Part shown: positions 17,601 to 24,985 of the stretch, one piece after another
Layout: every line of letters starts with the position of its first letter
How positions within the stretch are numbered: the first letter of the stretch is position 1
Source of the DNA: Bacteroidia bacterium
GTDB taxonomy: Bacteria > Bacteroidota > Bacteroidia > Bacteroidales > Azobacteroidaceae
Direction of reading: 5' to 3'
DNA: 64,000 nt
NCBI GenBank assembly: GCA_025996895.1
Contig: BNTW01000005.1
Span: forward strand, 10,144-74,143
Notes under the pieces: model-generated
Seen by the model: the letters and a program-made list of their open reading frames with translations, nothing else
Told to the model about the DNA's origin: nothing
The model's database searches: none
Position numbers and translations under genes: made by a program

Positions 17601-19533
17601 CGTCATTATTCCCGAAAGTGTAAAAACGATTGAAATCTATGCTTTTTCCGATTGCACGGATCTTACATCAGTTACTTTCTCGAATGGATTAGTAGGACTT
17701 GGATATGGTGCTTTTTGGGGTTGCCTGAAATTAACAGCAATCTCATTACCAGGAAGTTTGCAAATGATTGAAAATTACGCATTTAACTCCTGTACGGATT
17801 TAAAAAACGTTACTGTTAGTTGGAATAATCCCTTAGAAGTTTCTTCTACTATTTTTAATGAAATAGACCTAAGTATTGGAACATTGATTGTTCCCAAAGG
17901 CACTAAAGCACTTTACGAAGCCGCTCCTGTTTGGCAAGATTTCGGAACGATTGAAGAAGCAAATCAGGTTTCCGATTTTGAAATCGACGAAAACGGTGTG
18001 TTGATTGGTTATCATGGCGCAGGAGGTGACATTGTGATTCCGGATGAAGTATCGGAAATCGCTTTAAACGCTTTTTCTACGAACGGTTACAATGTAACAT
18101 CCATAACGCTTCCTGCCGGATTGGTAAAGATCGATGAGAACGAAATCGGTTATAGTTATAGTGCAATAAATTTTTATTGTGCTAATCTTCAATCGGTTAT
18201 TGTAGTTGATGATAATCCTGCTTTTTCTTCTTCCGGTGGCGTACTTTATAATAAAGATAAGACAAAGCTTATATTGTATCCCACTAAAAAAGAAGATATT
18301 GCGTTCGTGATTCCTTCCTCGGTAACAACCATTGGAAATACTGCTTTTTATGAAGGTGTGAACCTGACATCATTGACCATTCCCAATAGCGTAACGCATA
18401 TTGGCGATTATGCCTTTCGGCGATGTATGTATTTAACCTTGATCGATATTCCCAATAGCGTAGTTGAGCTTGGAGAATATGCTTTTTATTCATGTGTTTC
18501 AATGACTTCGATTACTCTTCCCAATTCCATTACAGAAATCAAAGAAGGCACATTTAGAAATTGTCAGGAGCTGACATCCATCCTCATTCCCAATTCGGTT
18601 ACAAAAATTGGGCAAGGTGCTTTTGAAGCGTGTGTAAAATTAACATCCATTGTTATTCCAAATTCGGTAACAACGATAGGAAAGATGGCTTTTCGCCAAT
18701 GCTATAATCTGAAGAATGTAGAAGTACAATGGGCGATTCCTTTAGATATAACAGATTTACAATTATTTGACGGAGTAGATATAAGTTATGCCACATTAAC
18801 CGTTCCTGCCGGCACCCAAGTGCTTTACGAAGCGGCAGCGGTTTGGAAAGATTTTGGAACGATAAAAGAAGTGAATGGAATTGTCATTGAAGAAAATGAA
18901 CCTGCCGGAGCCAACGGAACCGGAAAAATCAATCTTTCATTAACTATTCCTACTGATGTTCCTTTCGAAGGTTCTTTCAGCCTTGAATTTCCTGCAGGAT
19001 TGACTTTGGATGAAGTTCATACTGCCTTGTCGCCGTCGCTTGCCCGATATGAACTGACCATTACTAAAATCGAAGAGCAAAAATGGTTGTTTACGATTAC
19101 GCCGTCTGCATTAAGAAGGGTACAAGGAAGCGCACCGGAAACAGAGTATCGTTCTATTCTGGAAATTGTTTATACGATAGACGCGGCTGTGGAAGACGGA
19201 TCCTACGATGTGAATATCACAGATCTTGAATTCCTTTTTGAGGACGGGACGGTTATCACGATGGAGGAGGTTGCCGTAAATGTGACGGTTGACCACGAAT
19301 ATGTAGGTCTCCATCCGCTCAAACAGACGGGAGTAACGCTAAGTCTCCGGGACAGCCATCTTCGTATCAATAGTCCGGTTTCGGAAAGAATTACTGTTTA
19401 TTCCGTAAATGGAATACTTGTATATACTCATGAAAAGCAAGCCGGTGAAGCCAACTTCAATATCGGGTACGTACAAGATAAAGTATTGATTGTAAAAGGA
19501 AGCTCCGGTTGGGTCGGAAAGGTGGTGAAATAA
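14692..19533 (+). CDS. BspA-like leucine-rich repeat surface protein, T9SS-sorted
   Basis: 1613 residues. A signal peptide (MKKTLVLLFSCLALSLNMFG) is followed by six modules opening with DFEIDENGVLIGYHGAGGDV or a variant (about residues 22, 231, 464, 647, 767 and 1094). Each module continues with LRR_5 (BspA/TpLRR) repeats of the form SITIPNSVTSIGxxAF and closes with VPxGTKAxYEAAxVWKDF. Residues from about 1400 form a beta-rich domain, and the last ~75 a T9SS type A sorting domain ending LIVKGSSGWVGKVVK. BspA-like proteins are surface adhesins; the ligand here is unknown. The gene has its own promoter between two operators and a strong terminator, so it is a single-gene unit. Module duplication suggests change by recombination. 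Confidence 0.9.
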   Translation: MKKTLVLLFSCLALSLNMFGQNPDFDIDENGVLTGYHGPGGDVVIPDGVTAIGEMVFVGRSLTSITIPYSVTTIGRSAFQACSSLTSITIPSNVTSIDRNAFQDCTGLTSATISGGSIGMAVFYNCINLRSVTLTNVTSIGEVAFHGCSSLTSITIPNSVINIGNAILHGCESLQTVTVQWNEPPYFEHTLRGNLTNLTLIVPVGTKAAYQTAYMWEAFGTILEEGETESDFEIDENGVLIGYHGAGGDVVIPDGVTAIGDLVFYSHDITSISIPNSVTSIGAGAFYECSNLASITIPNSVTSIGDDAFNYCSSLTSVTIPNLVTSIGNRTFLHCNSLLSITIPDAVTSIGEAAFFLCSNLTSVTISNSVTTIGMKAFHQCGLTSITIPNSVTSIGEEVFWYCSNLQEITVQWATPLVIPANVFEGVDANTCILRVPVDSKAAYQAAEVWQDFSKILEQGETESDFEIDENGVLIGYHGAGGDVVIPDGVTAIRSSAFQNNQNITSVIIPNSVTYIWFWAFNGCSNLASVAIPNSVTSIGEFVFNGCSNLAFITIPNSVTTIGREAFSGCTSLASITIPNSVTSIGERAFAMCNNLQEITVEWSTPLSITSDVFERVNKRNCTLHVPIGTENAYLAADVWKGFLDNSDFEIDSNGVLIGYYGAGGNLVIPDEVTAIGNFTFYSNQNITSVIIPNSVTSIGYFAFYNCSNLQNITVEWPTPLDIPANVFNEVNKSACTLIVPFGTKALYEAADVWKDFGTIEEANQASDFEIDENGVLIGYHGAGGDVVIPDGVTAIGDNVFSDNKNIISVIVPASVTSIGTYAFSRCTNLSSATFSNGLVEIGYGAFFVCSKLASISFPESLQTIGSSAFRMCETLTSINIPNSVTSIGNNAFSSCSNLTSIELSSSLTSIESQTFNYCENLKSINIPSSVTAIKRAAFNVCTSLESVTIPNSVEIIEGYAFGNCFALTSVIIPESVKTIEIYAFSDCTDLTSVTFSNGLVGLGYGAFWGCLKLTAISLPGSLQMIENYAFNSCTDLKNVTVSWNNPLEVSSTIFNEIDLSIGTLIVPKGTKALYEAAPVWQDFGTIEEANQVSDFEIDENGVLIGYHGAGGDIVIPDEVSEIALNAFSTNGYNVTSITLPAGLVKIDENEIGYSYSAINFYCANLQSVIVVDDNPAFSSSGGVLYNKDKTKLILYPTKKEDIAFVIPSSVTTIGNTAFYEGVNLTSLTIPNSVTHIGDYAFRRCMYLTLIDIPNSVVELGEYAFYSCVSMTSITLPNSITEIKEGTFRNCQELTSILIPNSVTKIGQGAFEACVKLTSIVIPNSVTTIGKMAFRQCYNLKNVEVQWAIPLDITDLQLFDGVDISYATLTVPAGTQVLYEAAAVWKDFGTIKEVNGIVIEENEPAGANGTGKINLSLTIPTDVPFEGSFSLEFPAGLTLDEVHTALSPSLARYELTITKIEEQKWLFTITPSALRRVQGSAPETEYRSILEIVYTIDAAVEDGSYDVNITDLEFLFEDGTVITMEEVAVNVTVDHEYVGLHPLKQTGVTLSLRDSHLRINSPVSERITVYSVNGILVYTHEKQAGEANFNIGYVQDKVLIVKGSSGWVGKVVK

Positions 19534-19578
19534 GCCTGTTTCGTAAAGAGGTTTAGCCGATCGATGGATTGTGCGCTT

Positions 19579-19611
19579 ACAGTAGGGAGTTTGACTCCCT
19601 ACTGTATTTTA
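19579..19611 (+). terminator. Terminator of the BspA-like gene
   Basis: Perfect 12-bp arms ACAGTAGGGAGT / ACTCCCTACTGT around a 3-base loop, followed by ATTTTAAA. Confidence 0.85.
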
Positions 19612-19678
19612 AATAGTAGCCGTAATTTTGTAATTTCAAAAAATCATGTAAATTTGTATGATTTTTAATGAGAAACGC

Positions 19679-19762
19679 ATGAACAAACGTATCTGGCAAA
19701 TAATTCTGTGGCTGATTGTTCTCACGCTCGTTTGTATGTGTGTGTTAAGTATCTTTCGATGA
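19679..19762 (+). CDS. 27-residue single-helix membrane peptide
   Basis: ATG at 19679 opens a 27-codon frame that is almost entirely one hydrophobic helix (IWQIILWLIVLTLVCMCVLS) with basic ends (MNKR, FR). Its TGA overlaps the ATG of the DUF3822 gene (ATGA at 19759-19762), a sign of translational coupling. It could be a real small membrane protein or a leader frame for the next gene. Confidence 0.45.
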   Translation: MNKRIWQIILWLIVLTLVCMCVLSIFR

Positions 19763-20538
19763 AAATACAAGTTCCCGAACATATCGATTTGACGAAACCG
19801 GAACGCTGCCGGCTGGTGATTGAGGTAGATGCCGGGCAGTTTTTGTTTTGGATTTATCCGTTGCTGGGTGATTCCGACGGTTTTTTCTACAGCATTCCGA
19901 AAGAAAACCGGACGAGCGGATTGGCGTGCTTTTCGGATTTTTTCTTCGATAACGAGTTTTTTACCTTGCCGTTCAATCAGGTGCAGGTGTTAAATCATAC
20001 GCCGGTTTTTTCGTCTGTTCCGTCCTTGATTTTCAACGAAAAAGAGAAAAACGATTACATGCAGTTCCTTTTTGCGGAAAACGGCGGGAAAATTCTTTGC
20101 CATACACTGCAACAACCCGAATTGACGATGTTGCACGAAATACCGGAGGAAACGTACCGGTTTTTGCAACGGTCGTTCGGGGCTGTTCAAATCTTGCACC
20201 ATACTGCCCCGCTGATTGCTTATTTTCATAATAAGGGGAATTTTGTTGATGGCAACCGCATGATTATCAGCCGGAAAACGGAAGGTTTGGATATTCTCTG
20301 TTTCTCGCGCGACAGGCTGTTGCTCTGCAATCATTTCGATTATTCGCATTTGAACGAGGCACTGTATTATGTGCTGTTTATCTGGAAGCAGTTGAAATTC
20401 AACCAGACGAAAGATTTTATTTATATCGCTGAAGAAACGCCGGATTTGACGGATTTGTTGACGCAATATATCCGGCGGGTCAATCCGTTGGATTTTGCTG
20501 CAAAAATTCCGTTGGAAATGGCGGTGTTATCGCGTTGA
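19759..20538 (+). CDS. DUF3822 family protein
   Basis: 259 residues from MKIQVPEHIDL. The fold looks like the actin-like (ASKHA-type) pattern seen in DUF3822: strands such as CRLVIEVDAGQFLFWIYPLL near the start, FNEKEKNDYMQFLFA in the middle and DILCFSRDRLLLCNHFDY after it. DUF3822 genes are regularly found directly before rsmD in Bacteroidota, as here (16 bases apart), but no function is established. The frame is open upstream to 19708; the start at 19759 is chosen because it overlaps the preceding stop. Confidence 0.75.
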   Translation: MKIQVPEHIDLTKPERCRLVIEVDAGQFLFWIYPLLGDSDGFFYSIPKENRTSGLACFSDFFFDNEFFTLPFNQVQVLNHTPVFSSVPSLIFNEKEKNDYMQFLFAENGGKILCHTLQQPELTMLHEIPEETYRFLQRSFGAVQILHHTAPLIAYFHNKGNFVDGNRMIISRKTEGLDILCFSRDRLLLCNHFDYSHLNEALYYVLFIWKQLKFNQTKDFIYIAEETPDLTDLLTQYIRRVNPLDFAAKIPLEMAVLSR

Positions 20539-20553
20539 GAAATGTAAAGAAAT

Positions 20554-21090
20554 ATGCGGATTATCAGCGGAAAATATAAAAGTCGAAGATTTGACGTTCC
20601 TCACTCGTTCAAATCGCGCCCCACGACCGATTTTGCGAAGGAAAATTTGTTTAACGTCCTCAATAATCAGTTGGATTGGGAAGAAACCGTTGCGTTGGAT
20701 TTGTTCGCCGGAACAGGAAGTATCAGTTTTGAACTGCTTTCGCGCGGGTGCAAAGAGGTGGTTTGCGTCGAAAAAGATGCGGTGCATTACGCTTTTATCA
20801 AAAAAGTGCAGGCCGAATTGCAAGATAAAAACCTCACGACGATTAAGGGTGATGCATTCAAGTTTATCGAGACTTGCCGGCAGACGTTTGATCTGATTTT
20901 TGCCGACCCGCCTTACGCCCTGTCTGAATTGGCACAAATTCCCGAACTAATTTTATCTCACCGTTTATTAAATGAAAACGGCGTTTTGGTTATTGAGCAC
21001 TCGAAGGAATATGATTTTTCCGCTCTGCCTTTCTTTACTCAGAAAAGGGTTTATGGCTCTGTTAATTTCAGCATTTTTATTCAACAATAG
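20554..21090 (+). CDS. rsmD: 16S rRNA (guanine(966)-N(2))-methyltransferase RsmD
   Basis: 178 residues. The start MRIISGKYKSRRF and SRPTTDFAKENLFNVL are typical of RsmD. The SAM-binding motif I is LDLFAGTGSISFELLSRG (about residues 48-65), and the catalytic motif IV is DLIFADPPYAL (about 112-122). It methylates G966 of 16S rRNA during 30S assembly. It ends 3 bases before the calcium ATPase gene, so the two are probably co-transcribed. Confidence 0.93.
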   Translation: MRIISGKYKSRRFDVPHSFKSRPTTDFAKENLFNVLNNQLDWEETVALDLFAGTGSISFELLSRGCKEVVCVEKDAVHYAFIKKVQAELQDKNLTTIKGDAFKFIETCRQTFDLIFADPPYALSELAQIPELILSHRLLNENGVLVIEHSKEYDFSALPFFTQKRVYGSVNFSIFIQQ

Positions 21091-21093
21091 AAA

Positions 21094-23685
21094 ATGGAAC
21101 ACAATTACACCGGACTGACCCAAGCGCAAGTCCAGACCAGTCGGGCCGAAAACGGCTCAAATTTGCTTACACCTCCACCCAAACAGGCGTGGTGGAAGTT
21201 GTTTTTGGAGAAATTTGCCGACCCGATGGTGCGTATCCTTTTGGTAGCCGCCGCGCTGTCGCTCTTTGTTTCGATTATCCACAACGAATATTCCGAAACG
21301 ATTGGGATTTTTTGTGCCATTCTGCTGGCGACCGGAGTCGGTTTTTGGTTTGAAATGGACGCGAACAAAAAGTTTGATTTGCTCAATCAAATTAACGAAG
21401 ATACGCCGGTGAAAGTAATCCGCGACGAAAATTTTCAGGAAATACCGAAAAAAGACATTGTGGTAGGCGACATCGTTTTGCTTGACACTGGCGACGAAAT
21501 TCCGGCCGACGGTGTTTTGTTGCAGGCCGTTTCGTTGCGCGTTGATGAATCTTCGCTGACCGGTGAGCCGTCGGTTTCCAAAACTACGCAGGAAGCGTTT
21601 TTTGTTGCGGAAGCCACTTATCCGAGCAATCAACTTTATCGGGGCACTAACATCATGGAAGGGCATTGCGCTTTGCAAATCACTGCGGTGGGCGACGCGA
21701 CCGAAATCGGTAAAGTGGCGCAGGAAGCGTCTATCGCTTCGGGTGAAATGACGCCCTTAAACCGGCAATTAACGCAGTTGGCGCGTTTTATCAGCCGAGT
21801 GGGTTTTACGGTGGGTATTCTCACTTTCGTGGCTTTGCTCGCGGGTTTTATAATTAGAAACAGTGCGACGCCTGGGTTTGCATGGTTTTCGATCGAGACA
21901 TTGGGCGTGTTGCTGAATTATTTTATGGTGGCGGTAACGCTGATTGTGGTCTGTGTTCCCGAAGGTTTGCCGATGAGCGTAACACTCAGTCTGGCGTTGA
22001 ATATGCGTCGTATGCTGAAAACCCATAATCTGGTGCGAAAAATGCACGCCTGCGAGACTATGGGCGCGGTTACGGTGATTTGCACCGACAAGACCGGAAC
22101 GCTCACGCAAAACCGCATGCAAGTGCGGGAAGCGCATTTTTACGGAAAAGAATCGTCGGATTTAGTTACGGAAGGCCTTGCCGTCAATTCGACCGCTTAT
22201 TTGGATTTTTCCGACCCGAATAAACCGCGCTCGCTGGGCAATCCAACCGAAGCGGCCTTGCTGTTCTGGCTAAATAAAAATCAGGTTTCATATATTGAAT
22301 GGCGCGAAAATACGAAAATCTTGCAACAAATGCCGTTCAGCACCGAGCGTAAATACATGGCGACGTTGGTACAATCTTCTGCCTTCCATAAAAAAATCCT
22401 GTATGTGAAAGGCGCGCCGGAAATTGTGTTTGCTCAATGCAAAGATGTTTCTTTGGAAACACAGCAGACAATCGGCGCACAACTGCTTGAATATCAAAAC
22501 AAAGCTATGCGCACGCTGGCGTTTGCTTCTCTTGAGATTGCTGATACCGATGAGCAAAGCATTGAAGAAATGGTGAAATCGGGCTTGCAATTTTTGGGTT
22601 TTGTGGCCATCAGCGACCCGGTGCGCGAAGATGTTCCACAAGCGGTGGCCTCGTGTCAGGAAGCGGGAATACAAATTAAAATCATTACCGGCGACACGCC
22701 CGGAACGGCGAAGGAAATCGGCCGGCAGATTGGCGTGTGGAAAGAACATTTTACCGACAAGCAAATTATTTCGGGTGTGGAATTTGCCGGTCTGTCGGAC
22801 GAAGAAGCGTTGAAACGTGTAAAAGATATTTATATTATGTGTCGTGCCCGTCCGACCGACAAGCAACGGATGGTGCAGCTGCTTCAAAAATGCGGCGAAA
22901 TTGTAGCGGTAACAGGCGATGGAACAAACGACGCGCCTGCACTGAATTTTGCTAATGTCGGTTTGTCGATGGGGTCGGGAACTTCGGTGGCCAAAGATGC
23001 CGGCGACATCACGTTGCTCGACGATTCGTTTCGAAGCATTGCGACAGCCGTGATGTGGGGACGCTCGTTGTACAAAAATATCCAACGGTTTTTGTTGTTC
23101 CAGTTGACCATTAATTTTACCGCGTTGATGATTGTGCTGATAGGCTCGATTTTCGGTGGAGAACTCCCGCTCACTGTTACGCAAATGTTGTGGATTAATC
23201 TCATTATGGACACGTTTGCGGCTTGCGCGTTGGCGTCCCTCCCGCCCGACATTCATGTCATGCACGACAAGCCCCGCAAAAATGAAGCGTTTATCATTAA
23301 CCGGAAAATGACGATTGACCTCGTCGCCACCGGAATTGCCTTTGTGGTGATTTTATGCGGTCTGCTGTATTATTTTACTTCTTCGACAGGCGAAATAAGC
23401 CCTTACAACCTTTCGCTCTTTTTCACGGTATTTGTGCTGTTGCAGTTCTGGAATTTATTTAATGCAAAAGCGTTCGATGCAAGTAAACCGGCGTTAAGCA
23501 ACCTGAAAAACGCTAAAATGTTTTTAGTAACGGCCGGAATTATCCTTACCGGACAATTTTTGATTGTTACATTCGGCGGTGAAGTCTTTCGTACAACACC
23601 CCTGACAGCGAAAGATTGGGGAATTTGTATCGCTGCAACCTCGCTGGTTTTGTGGATAAAAGCCTTATTTATGCGTAAAAGATAA
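21094..23685 (+). CDS. Calcium-translocating P-type ATPase, PMCA type
   Basis: 863 residues with all P-type ATPase landmarks: TGE loop (ESSLTGEPS, about residue 155); PEGLP in M4 (CVPEGLPMSVTLSLAL, near 288); phosphorylation motif CTDKTGTLT (Asp332); KGAPE nucleotide site; TGDTPGTA; and hinge GDGTNDAPAL (near 609). Ten membrane helices are evident. The PEGLP motif and DPxRxxVPxAV segment place it with plasma-membrane-type Ca2+ pumps exporting calcium from the cytoplasm. It follows rsmD by 3 bases. Confidence 0.9.
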   Translation: MEHNYTGLTQAQVQTSRAENGSNLLTPPPKQAWWKLFLEKFADPMVRILLVAAALSLFVSIIHNEYSETIGIFCAILLATGVGFWFEMDANKKFDLLNQINEDTPVKVIRDENFQEIPKKDIVVGDIVLLDTGDEIPADGVLLQAVSLRVDESSLTGEPSVSKTTQEAFFVAEATYPSNQLYRGTNIMEGHCALQITAVGDATEIGKVAQEASIASGEMTPLNRQLTQLARFISRVGFTVGILTFVALLAGFIIRNSATPGFAWFSIETLGVLLNYFMVAVTLIVVCVPEGLPMSVTLSLALNMRRMLKTHNLVRKMHACETMGAVTVICTDKTGTLTQNRMQVREAHFYGKESSDLVTEGLAVNSTAYLDFSDPNKPRSLGNPTEAALLFWLNKNQVSYIEWRENTKILQQMPFSTERKYMATLVQSSAFHKKILYVKGAPEIVFAQCKDVSLETQQTIGAQLLEYQNKAMRTLAFASLEIADTDEQSIEEMVKSGLQFLGFVAISDPVREDVPQAVASCQEAGIQIKIITGDTPGTAKEIGRQIGVWKEHFTDKQIISGVEFAGLSDEEALKRVKDIYIMCRARPTDKQRMVQLLQKCGEIVAVTGDGTNDAPALNFANVGLSMGSGTSVAKDAGDITLLDDSFRSIATAVMWGRSLYKNIQRFLLFQLTINFTALMIVLIGSIFGGELPLTVTQMLWINLIMDTFAACALASLPPDIHVMHDKPRKNEAFIINRKMTIDLVATGIAFVVILCGLLYYFTSSTGEISPYNLSLFFTVFVLLQFWNLFNAKAFDASKPALSNLKNAKMFLVTAGIILTGQFLIVTFGGEVFRTTPLTAKDWGICIAATSLVLWIKALFMRKR

Positions 23686-23709
23686 TATTACAAAATGTTG
23701 ATTTTGTTA

Positions 23710-24915
23710 TTATATTACATGACATAAATTGGCCTTTCCCAGCAGATGTTCGTAGTTCGACGGTGGAGGACAAAGGTGTCGATACAAACAATCTTTGCAA
23801 TGCGTTTCGTTGTCGCGAATTTTTAACCATGAGGTATTTAATTCGACTTCTTTCGTTAATAAATCTTCCAGCGAAGACGTGTGAAAATCGCCCAAACATT
23901 CCGCGTTGGGGTTTGTTTTCACTTTTCCGTCGGGAAAAATATACAGCGCGCCGAAATTGTTCGAATTGACGGTTTGATTTCGCCAAATCCGGCACTGACT
24001 AATCGGCTTGGAAAAAATATCACTCTTGGAAAGGTAATACTCCGTCTCAAAAAAATCCTGGTTTTTGTTATTGTATATCGGTATAATTCGTATCCGGATG
24101 TCATGGTATAATTTACGGACAGTTTCGATGATTTCCCGCTGTTCTTCGTTGTGTATCAGGAAGTAAAAGATAGCTTTTCCATTAAATAAAGCAATGTTTT
24201 TCTGTAATTGTTCTTGGTCGAGAGGAAAATCCACCAACACATTCCAATATTTGATTTTGTTGAGCAGGCGGGTGTCTAATTCGTTGGTATTCTTATAGTT
24301 AATCCAATAATGAACCGCCGTATTTGCTTTTTCAAGTATTTCGACCAATTGCGGAAAGCGGGAATATTGCAACAAATCTCCACCCAAAATATGGATTTTT
24401 CCCAGCGGTGAATTGCGGGCTTCTTTCAAAATTCGTTTGATTTGCTCGATTGTTAGCTCTTCCCCGCATTTTGTGCGCGTACAGCATGGATTTTGCTTGT
24501 AATACAGCTCACAAAACGGACATTTTTGTTTGCACGTTGTATTGATATATAGATACAAAGTAGTCAAACAAAGCATTATATCTTTGGAGAAAACCGGCGA
24601 CTTTTCCGGATAGACCGGCAACAATGATTCCGGTTTATGCGTTCTGTTGTCGGCAGGTTTCAGTTCGACCATTTGCAACTCTTGCAATTTGCGGATAAAA
24701 GTAATCAGCCGGTTATTGTTCAATACCTTTTGAGGCAAAAAACGCACCCCTTTGTTCTGTTCGTCGCGCGCCGAATCTATCAATTCAATGCAACTCGGCT
24801 CGTCCGATTCGATATATACTCCCTTTTCCGTATTATATAATAATATTCTCTGTGTGCTCATCATTATATATACTTGCGGTTTCAATATCAGCCAATAGTC
24901 GCGAGTAGTATCCAT
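23710..24915 (-). CDS. Pseudo-rSAM/SPASM protein of a GG-Bacteroidales peptide system
   Basis: 401 residues. The start (RDYWLILKPQVYIMMSTQRI and LLYNTEKGVYIES) is the RRE-like N-terminus of the pseudo-rSAM family that accompanies GG-leader peptides in Bacteroidales. The central part resembles a radical-SAM barrel. Unlike the 'pseudo' label it has CKQKCPFC (Cys128, 132, 135, a CxxxCxxC triad) and a GGD motif (HILGGDLLQYS). It also has YYKQNPCCTRTKC and a C-terminal SPASM-like group (Cys373, 376, 382, 398). It may be catalytic or may present the peptide to another enzyme. The canonical partner radical-SAM enzyme is not in the window. The precursor at 28141-28272 is the likely substrate, but three genes and terminators intervene. 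Confidence 0.75.
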   Translation of the reverse strand: MDTTRDYWLILKPQVYIMMSTQRILLYNTEKGVYIESDEPSCIELIDSARDEQNKGVRFLPQKVLNNNRLITFIRKLQELQMVELKPADNRTHKPESLLPVYPEKSPVFSKDIMLCLTTLYLYINTTCKQKCPFCELYYKQNPCCTRTKCGEELTIEQIKRILKEARNSPLGKIHILGGDLLQYSRFPQLVEILEKANTAVHYWINYKNTNELDTRLLNKIKYWNVLVDFPLDQEQLQKNIALFNGKAIFYFLIHNEEQREIIETVRKLYHDIRIRIIPIYNNKNQDFFETEYYLSKSDIFSKPISQCRIWRNQTVNSNNFGALYIFPDGKVKTNPNAECLGDFHTSSLEDLLTKEVELNTSWLKIRDNETHCKDCLYRHLCPPPSNYEHLLGKANLCHVI

Positions 24916-24985
24916 TTTTATATTATCAGTGTTGTAATTCTTATGCTATAATTGCTGTTTTCAATGTTTTATAATAACTTGTTGT

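Noticed and set aside
14692..19533. CRISPR-like or tandem DNA repeat array
   Set aside because: The repeats are coding leucine-rich repeats of variable sequence, with no constant-length spacers; no CRISPR array is seen in the window.
22288..23265. Long minus-strand open frame (325 codons) inside the calcium ATPase gene
   Set aside because: It is the complement of a strongly conserved P-type ATPase frame and has no family features of its own.
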